NCBI RefSeq assembly: GCF_001690495.1 | Contig: NZ_LZGS01000042.1 | Location: 1-42,960 of the forward strand | DNA from: Gilliamella sp. App4-10 | GTDB taxonomy: Bacteria > Pseudomonadota > Gammaproteobacteria > Enterobacterales > Orbaceae | Direction of reading: 5' to 3' | Length of the DNA: 42,960 bases | Part shown: piece after piece, positions 39,198 to 42,960 of the stretch | Position numbering within the stretch: the first letter of the stretch is position 1 | Layout of the letters: every line of letters begins with the position of its first letter | The notes under the pieces: model-generated | Databases searched by the model: none | Seen by the model: only the letters and a program-made list of their open reading frames with translations | What the model was told of the DNA's origin: nothing | Position numbers and translations under genes: made by a program

Positions 39198-40097
39198 TTA
39201 CTCCATCATTTTTTCAATTGGTAAGACCAGAATTGAGCTGGCGCCTAATGCTTTTAGTTTTTCCATAGTTTCCCAAAAGAGTGATTCACTGCTCACCATA
39301 TGTAGCGCCACACGATTTTGTTCACCGGTTAAAGGTAAAATAGTTGGATTTTCTGCCCCTGGAAGCAGGGCAACTACATCTTCTAAAACGGCGGTTGGAG
39401 CGTGTAGCATAATATATTTGGATCCACGTGCTTGAATGACACCTTGAATTCGAGTCATGATTTTATCAATCAGCTCTTGTTTTACTGGTGGCATTTCGCC
39501 TTGGCGCTGGATTAAACAGGCTTTTGATTTATAGATAACTTCGATCTCTTTAAGACCGTTTGCTTCAAGTGTTGCGCCACTTGAAACCAAATCACAAATC
39601 ACATCGGCAAGTCCTGCGCGCGGTGCAACTTCGACCGAACCATTAAGCAAACAGGTTTTAAAGGTAACATTATATTGTGCAAGATAACGGCGTAGCAGGT
39701 GAGGATAAGTGGTCGCAATACGCAGATCATTCAAACATTCAGGACCTGTATAAACAAAATCACGAGGCGCAGCTATCGATAAACGACATCCACCAAAATC
39801 TAAACTGCGTAATTTTTTGAATTGTGGATTTTCGCCTTCGGCTTGCCGGTCTAATACTTCTTCTTCTAATACATTCTCGCCGACAATCCCAATATCGACA
39901 ACGCCATCAATCACCAGACCGGGAATGTCATCATCTCGAACTCGCAAGATATCGATGGGCATATTTTCGGCAAAAGCAATTAACCGTTGTTCTTGCAGAT
40001 TAATCTTAATGCCACATTGTGCCAGTAATTTTTTTGACTCATCACTTAAACGACCTGATTTTTGCATCGCAATGCGTAAACGCGAATTATCCAACAT
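39198..40097 (-). CDS. hisG: ATP phosphoribosyltransferase HisG (long form)
   Basis: The first, feedback-inhibited enzyme of the pathway. The 299-residue product is the long, hexameric form with a C-terminal histidine-binding ACT-like domain (residues about 225-299), so it needs no HisZ. It begins [18 protein letters not shown] and has a PRPP loop at [15 protein letters not shown] chose the ATG at 40097, which has TTGGAGAA upstream and gives the E. coli-like N-terminus; the open frame to 40118 adds seven residues. It is preceded by the leader peptide and attenuator. Confidence 0.96.
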   Translation of the reverse strand: MLDNSRLRIAMQKSGRLSDESKKLLAQCGIKINLQEQRLIAFAENMPIDILRVRDDDIPGLVIDGVVDIGIVGENVLEEEVLDRQAEGENPQFKKLRSLDFGGCRLSIAAPRDFVYTGPECLNDLRIATTYPHLLRRYLAQYNVTFKTCLLNGSVEVAPRAGLADVICDLVSSGATLEANGLKEIEVIYKSKACLIQRQGEMPPVKQELIDKIMTRIQGVIQARGSKYIMLHAPTAVLEDVVALLPGAENPTILPLTGEQNRVALHMVSSESLFWETMEKLKALGASSILVLPIEKMME

Positions 40098-40135
40098 AAT
40101 ATTCTCCAACTTATCCAAAAAATTTATAAATCACA

Positions 40136-40172
40136 AACAAAAAACCCCCGGAAGATTGATCTTCCGAGGGTT
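40136..40172 (-). terminator. hisL attenuator: his operon attenuator terminator
   Basis: On the minus strand, CCCTCGGAAGAT pairs with ATCTTCCGGGGG (one G-U pair) across a two-base to four-base loop and is followed by a T run at 40139-40144. It lies about 40 bases upstream of hisG and downstream of the leader peptide, the classic attenuator position. Confidence 0.85.
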
Positions 40173-40197
40173 CTCCATTTGTTTTCGCGATATCACC

Positions 40198-40215
40198 GGA
40201 AGATCAACGTCTTCC
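40198..40215 (-). promoter_or_regulatory. his leader upstream hairpin (competing stem)
   Basis: GGAAGACGTTGATCTTCC on the minus strand folds on itself and shares the GGAAGA/TCTTCC words with the terminator stem at 40145-40170. Strands can therefore pair across the two hairpins, giving the alternative antiterminator structure expected of translation-controlled attenuation. Confidence 0.6.
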
Positions 40216-40238
40216 AGCACCAATCGCCCAAAGACTAT

Positions 40239-40292
40239 TCAGGAATGATGGTGATGATGATGTTTAGTCACAAAAACGCAAAAACAAATCAT
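40239..40292 (-). CDS. hisL: his operon leader peptide
   Basis: A 17-residue frame, MICFCVFVTKHHHHHHS, with six consecutive His codons just before the stop. When charged tRNA-His is scarce, ribosomes stall in the His run and the terminator downstream cannot form, so the his genes are transcribed. Enteric HisL peptides have seven His in a row in a similar place. A weak AAAGG lies ahead of the ATG. It is too short for usual gene callers. Confidence 0.9.
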   Translation of the reverse strand: MICFCVFVTKHHHHHHS

Positions 40293-40535
40293 AAAATAAA
40301 AACCTTTAACTGAGTTAATAATTAAATCTATTGAACAAAATATAACAGAATTTACTTGCTCGCAACTCTTTTTTCAATTTTAAAGAATTATTTAATAACC
40401 TGTAGAATCAATTTAAGCCAATTAAACTATCTGCTTTAATTGATGATTAACTTTATAACGATAATAATACTCAATTTTTTCTAGAAACAAAGTTGTCACA
40501 TAATTATAAATAGAAAGATAACCAAGGAGCAAAAT
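40293..40535. promoter_or_regulatory. Divergent region upstream of hisL
   Basis: AT-rich DNA with no gene, between the leader peptide and the isochorismatase-like pseudogene. The his promoter must lie here on the minus strand. TTGCGA and TATATT near 40341-40367 are one candidate pair, but their 15-base spacing is short, so I do not press the assignment. Confidence 0.35.
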
Positions 40536-40852
40536 ATGAAACAAGCACTAATTATGATTGATATTCAAAATCATTAATTTCCAGTAGGTAAATTGCCTTT
40601 AGTCAATACAGAGTTTACATTACAAAATAGCCTAAAATTACAGCAAGAAAGTATAGCGTGAGATGATGAGTCATAGGTGCATCGATTCAACTACTCGCAG
40701 TGTTTGTGAGCTTGGTTATCAAACCGATATTAACTTATAATGCTTGTACCACTTGCGATCTCGAATTTAACGGTAAAGCTATTCCCACTCAAACGATATA
40801 TAATAGCTTGATGTCAGTATTAGCAGGGCTTGGCATCGGTTATGAGTTGTGA
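40536..40852 (+). pseudogene. Isochorismatase-family cysteine hydrolase, degraded
   Basis: The start has AAGGAG upstream and reads MKQALIMIDIQNH, then a stop where related proteins have Asp-Tyr, then FPVGKLPLVNTE. A large middle part is missing. The end resumes as RCIDSTTRSVCELGYQTDI and, after a shift of frame, ACTTCDLEFNGKAIPTQTIY and SVLAGLG, ending at 40850-40852. These are the catalytic-Cys and C-terminal blocks of the family (the usual form is MCIDSTTRAAxDLGY, with ACATRDLxF). It has a nonsense codon, at least one frameshift and an internal deletion, so it cannot be functional. Confidence 0.8.
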
Positions 40853-41373
40853 AATGTTTATTCATGCCAAATAAAATCATAATAAATAATTATAAACTTT
40901 CAAATTAAAACTTTTAAAAAATGAATAAAAATAATAGTACCATTTATATGGTACCAATATATTAGGAAAAGAAGGTAAGCTTACATTTATCTCACTTTTG
41001 ATACTTATATTGAATTATGTTATTTTTAGGGGTTTATTTACCGCTCATTTTTATTAGAAAAGAAGATTATCACGTGAAAGATTTGAATATTTACGCCTTT
41101 TATACAATCTGCTAATTGTTGCCGCAGCAAACAAGTTGTTTTTTTATCAGATGACTTAAAAATTATCAATATTTAATAGTTAAGAGAGTCTATTCGAGAT
41201 AATGAGATCACATTTGAGCCAATAGGAATTGGTGAACAGCTTGAAACACTTAGCAAAAACTTTCAAGTCATTATGCGGTTGTGTGGAAAAATTAGATTTT
41301 TAGTTCTTTTGGATTAAGTCGTTTTGATTTTTTATATTTTTATATTTTTATATTAGAGAGTACTTGTTATTCA
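40853..41373. other. Gene-free, decayed region
   Basis: No intact gene. A frame open from 41180 to 41316 without a start codon reads SIRDNEITFEPIGIGEQLET, which looks like an eroded coding remnant that I cannot assign. The rest is AT-rich with stops in all frames. TTTTTATAT repeats occur near 41330-41353. Confidence 0.5.
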
Positions 41374-41407
41374 ATGCCCTCACTTAGGTAACTCTAAATG
41401 AGAGCAT
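41374..41407 (-). terminator. Probable terminator of the AEC transporter gene
   Basis: ATGCCCTCACTTAG and CTAAATGAGAGCAT form a long stem with a few G-U pairs and a six-base loop, 17 bases past the stop of the minus-strand gene. The T-run on that strand is poor, so termination may be weak. Confidence 0.5.
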
Positions 41408-41423
41408 TAATATTTAACGTTTG

Positions 41424-42407
41424 TTAAGCAACGCCAGGAACGGTGAAATCCATAATAAGTAGTAAGGTTGGTAAAATAAAGATAGATAAGACAGTTGATG
41501 CAAAGAAAATGCTTGATGCTTGTTCTTGCTCAACATTCCAATTGTAAGCCAAAATAACCGCTGTTGATGCTGTTGGCATTGCCAATAGGAAAACTAATTC
41601 TTCTGCTTCCATACCAGTGATACCAAATAGGTATACGGAAATAAGTGCAACAATTGGTGTAATAAAACTTTTCAATACAATATTGATCATTAATGGTTTA
41701 GATAATTTTAATTGAACACCATGAATACCCACACCAACTGCAATAAGCGATATAAAGTTACAAGCATTTGACATAATATCAAAGGTGTTAAACACAAAAT
41801 GAGGTAACCATTGGGTTCCATCGGTTACACTAACAATGAGTCCTAAAATAACGGCCAAAAACATCGGTTTCATGAGCGAGTTTTTTACCGCATTAAAGAT
41901 CATATCGCCGGTGACTTTACCGCCAGACATTTTAGTATCACAGAGTTCTAATAAGAATATTGTCATTGGAATCAATGATAAGGCAACAACAAAATTAGCA
42001 ATCGCGACTGAAATAGTGGAAGCAGCCCCCAACATTAGCGTTAAGAAAGGAACCCCCATACCCCCCATATTTGGAAAGCAGCACAACATTGCATTCATCG
42101 CTGTTGACTTTAATTCTTTATGCAAAATGTACTTATTTGTTAAAAAACAAATTATCCATAAAAATGACATAGTACAGAAAAACGCAATCATCCAAATACC
42201 ATTAAATATTTGCGATGGTTTGGCATGCGAGGTATGCACAAAAAGCAAAGCCGGAAAGACAAAGTTTGATACAAGCCCTGATAATAATTTTTTAGAATCT
42301 TTTGAAAAGATCCCTTGTTGTACGCATAACCAACCAAGAAAAATTAATAAAAAAACCGGAAGGCAAGAACTTACAACTTGCCCAACTGCAGACCAGATCA
42401 GATTCAT
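41424..42407 (-). CDS. AEC-family transporter (auxin efflux carrier type)
   Basis: A 327-residue membrane protein with about ten helices in two repeats of five, the bile-acid/AEC fold. Landmarks are LPVFLLIFLGWLCVQQGIF at the start, LVSNFVFPALLFV, a conserved FPNMGGMGVPFLTLMLG in the first repeat and LLAMPTASTAVILAYNW in the second. Such carriers export or import malate, malonate and other organic acids in bacteria; the substrate cannot be read from sequence. It stands alone and has a hairpin after its stop. Confidence 0.88.
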   Translation of the reverse strand: MNLIWSAVGQVVSSCLPVFLLIFLGWLCVQQGIFSKDSKKLLSGLVSNFVFPALLFVHTSHAKPSQIFNGIWMIAFFCTMSFLWIICFLTNKYILHKELKSTAMNAMLCCFPNMGGMGVPFLTLMLGAASTISVAIANFVVALSLIPMTIFLLELCDTKMSGGKVTGDMIFNAVKNSLMKPMFLAVILGLIVSVTDGTQWLPHFVFNTFDIMSNACNFISLIAVGVGIHGVQLKLSKPLMINIVLKSFITPIVALISVYLFGITGMEAEELVFLLAMPTASTAVILAYNWNVEQEQASSIFFASTVLSIFILPTLLLIMDFTVPGVA

Positions 42408-42960
42408 TTTTTAAAACTCCTAAAATAATATTACTAAAAATACAAATTCGGTAATTAGTCGGTAACTTCAGATTAGATATTATATTTATAGACCTAGCTA
42501 AAATAAGAGAGTAACAAAATCGAATATATTTATTACATGTAAAACGATATTCTTCGTTGTTGAAACTTGATATTATTAAATGCTATTTCGCACTTAGTAT
42601 GTTTAATTAAAGACATTATCAATATAAAAACCTTCGTTATATTTAAATGTAAAATATAGTAACTTAGGAAGCATTATACTTATTCTTCTCAACCTTGTGT
42701 AAATCAAGGTCTACTAACTGTCTTAAAAAAACAAGAAAATATTAAAAATTTTCTTAGAATTTAGTAATAATAGATTTTTATTTCTTTAAAAAACAATAGA
42801 TAAGAAAACATGAAACATGAGTGTTAAATTATAGTAAAAATTAATATTGCACTAAAATTGCCTAAATGATGTTTTTTTATAATGTATTATTCGTTATACA
42901 AAAACATACCTATCATAGTTAATAATTTGATTTACTTTATTTATATAGAATTGCTGCTAT
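42408..42960. other. Gene-free AT-rich region upstream of the AEC gene
   Basis: I see no coding sequence on either strand. ACCTTG and CAAGGT at 42692-42710 form an inverted repeat around TGTAAAT; it includes TTGTGTAAATCAA, which resembles an FNR site in one half only. The promoter of the minus-strand transporter gene should lie within the first 150 bases. Confidence 0.4.

Overview
The window is AT-rich gammaproteobacterial DNA. Enterobacterial-type markers are present: MatP, CysB, a bifunctional HisB and HisIE, a histidine leader peptide, and a YnbA/YnbB/YnbC/YnbD-type cluster. Together with the low G+C and scattered decaying genes, these fit a host-associated relative of Enterobacterales or Pasteurellales. 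A bee-gut Orbaceae type such as Gilliamella is my best guess, but nothing in the sequence proves the genus.

Region 1 (1-11101) is the accessory part and the most interesting. A more GC-rich coding segment of up to about 1.1 kb recurs five times in the same orientation, with different 5' truncation points. Where the toxin is preserved, the segment runs to a fixed 3' junction that encodes a WFIHPVAMMDYF-like sequence. After the junction each copy has its own AT-rich tail, then a gene for a small and usually secreted protein. The recognisable tails are peptidoglycan peptidases: an M23 endopeptidase, two LAS/M15-like metallopeptidases, and an endolysin-like L-Ala-D-Glu (M15) peptidase. The followers look like cognate periplasmic immunity proteins. 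No copy has a credible translation start. Three copies carry frameshifts in the toxin reading frame, and the last is also broken by an IS3-family element. I read this as a tandem reservoir of orphan effector-tip/immunity cassettes, probably of a type VI secretion or related contact-dependent system whose full-length gene lies outside the window to the left. The delivery system itself is inferred, not seen.

Region 2 (11603-14970) is an operon for a HlyD-type membrane fusion protein and two ABC-2-type permeases, with no ATPase gene in the window. QueH (queuosine synthesis) and a truncated BadF/HgdC-type activator ATPase follow.

Region 3 (17539-22733) is a ynb-like phospholipid-metabolism cluster: CDP-alcohol phosphatidyltransferase, hydrolase-methyltransferase fusion, PAP2-phosphatase fusion, a small membrane protein, and a CdsA-like cytidylyltransferase. 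It is followed by a solitary HPr gene, a PuuP-like amino acid permease on the minus strand, a fructose-family PTS pair (EIIA, then EIIBC), and an amidohydrolase on the minus strand.

Region 4 (28707-32952) holds the core genes matP, topA and cysB on the plus strand. They converge, through a strong shared terminator, on the complete histidine operon hisLGDCBHAFI on the minus strand (33027-40292), which has a His-codon leader peptide and attenuator. The right end (40293-42960) has an isochorismatase-like pseudogene, other decayed DNA, an AEC-family transporter on the minus strand, and about 550 bp with no recognisable gene.
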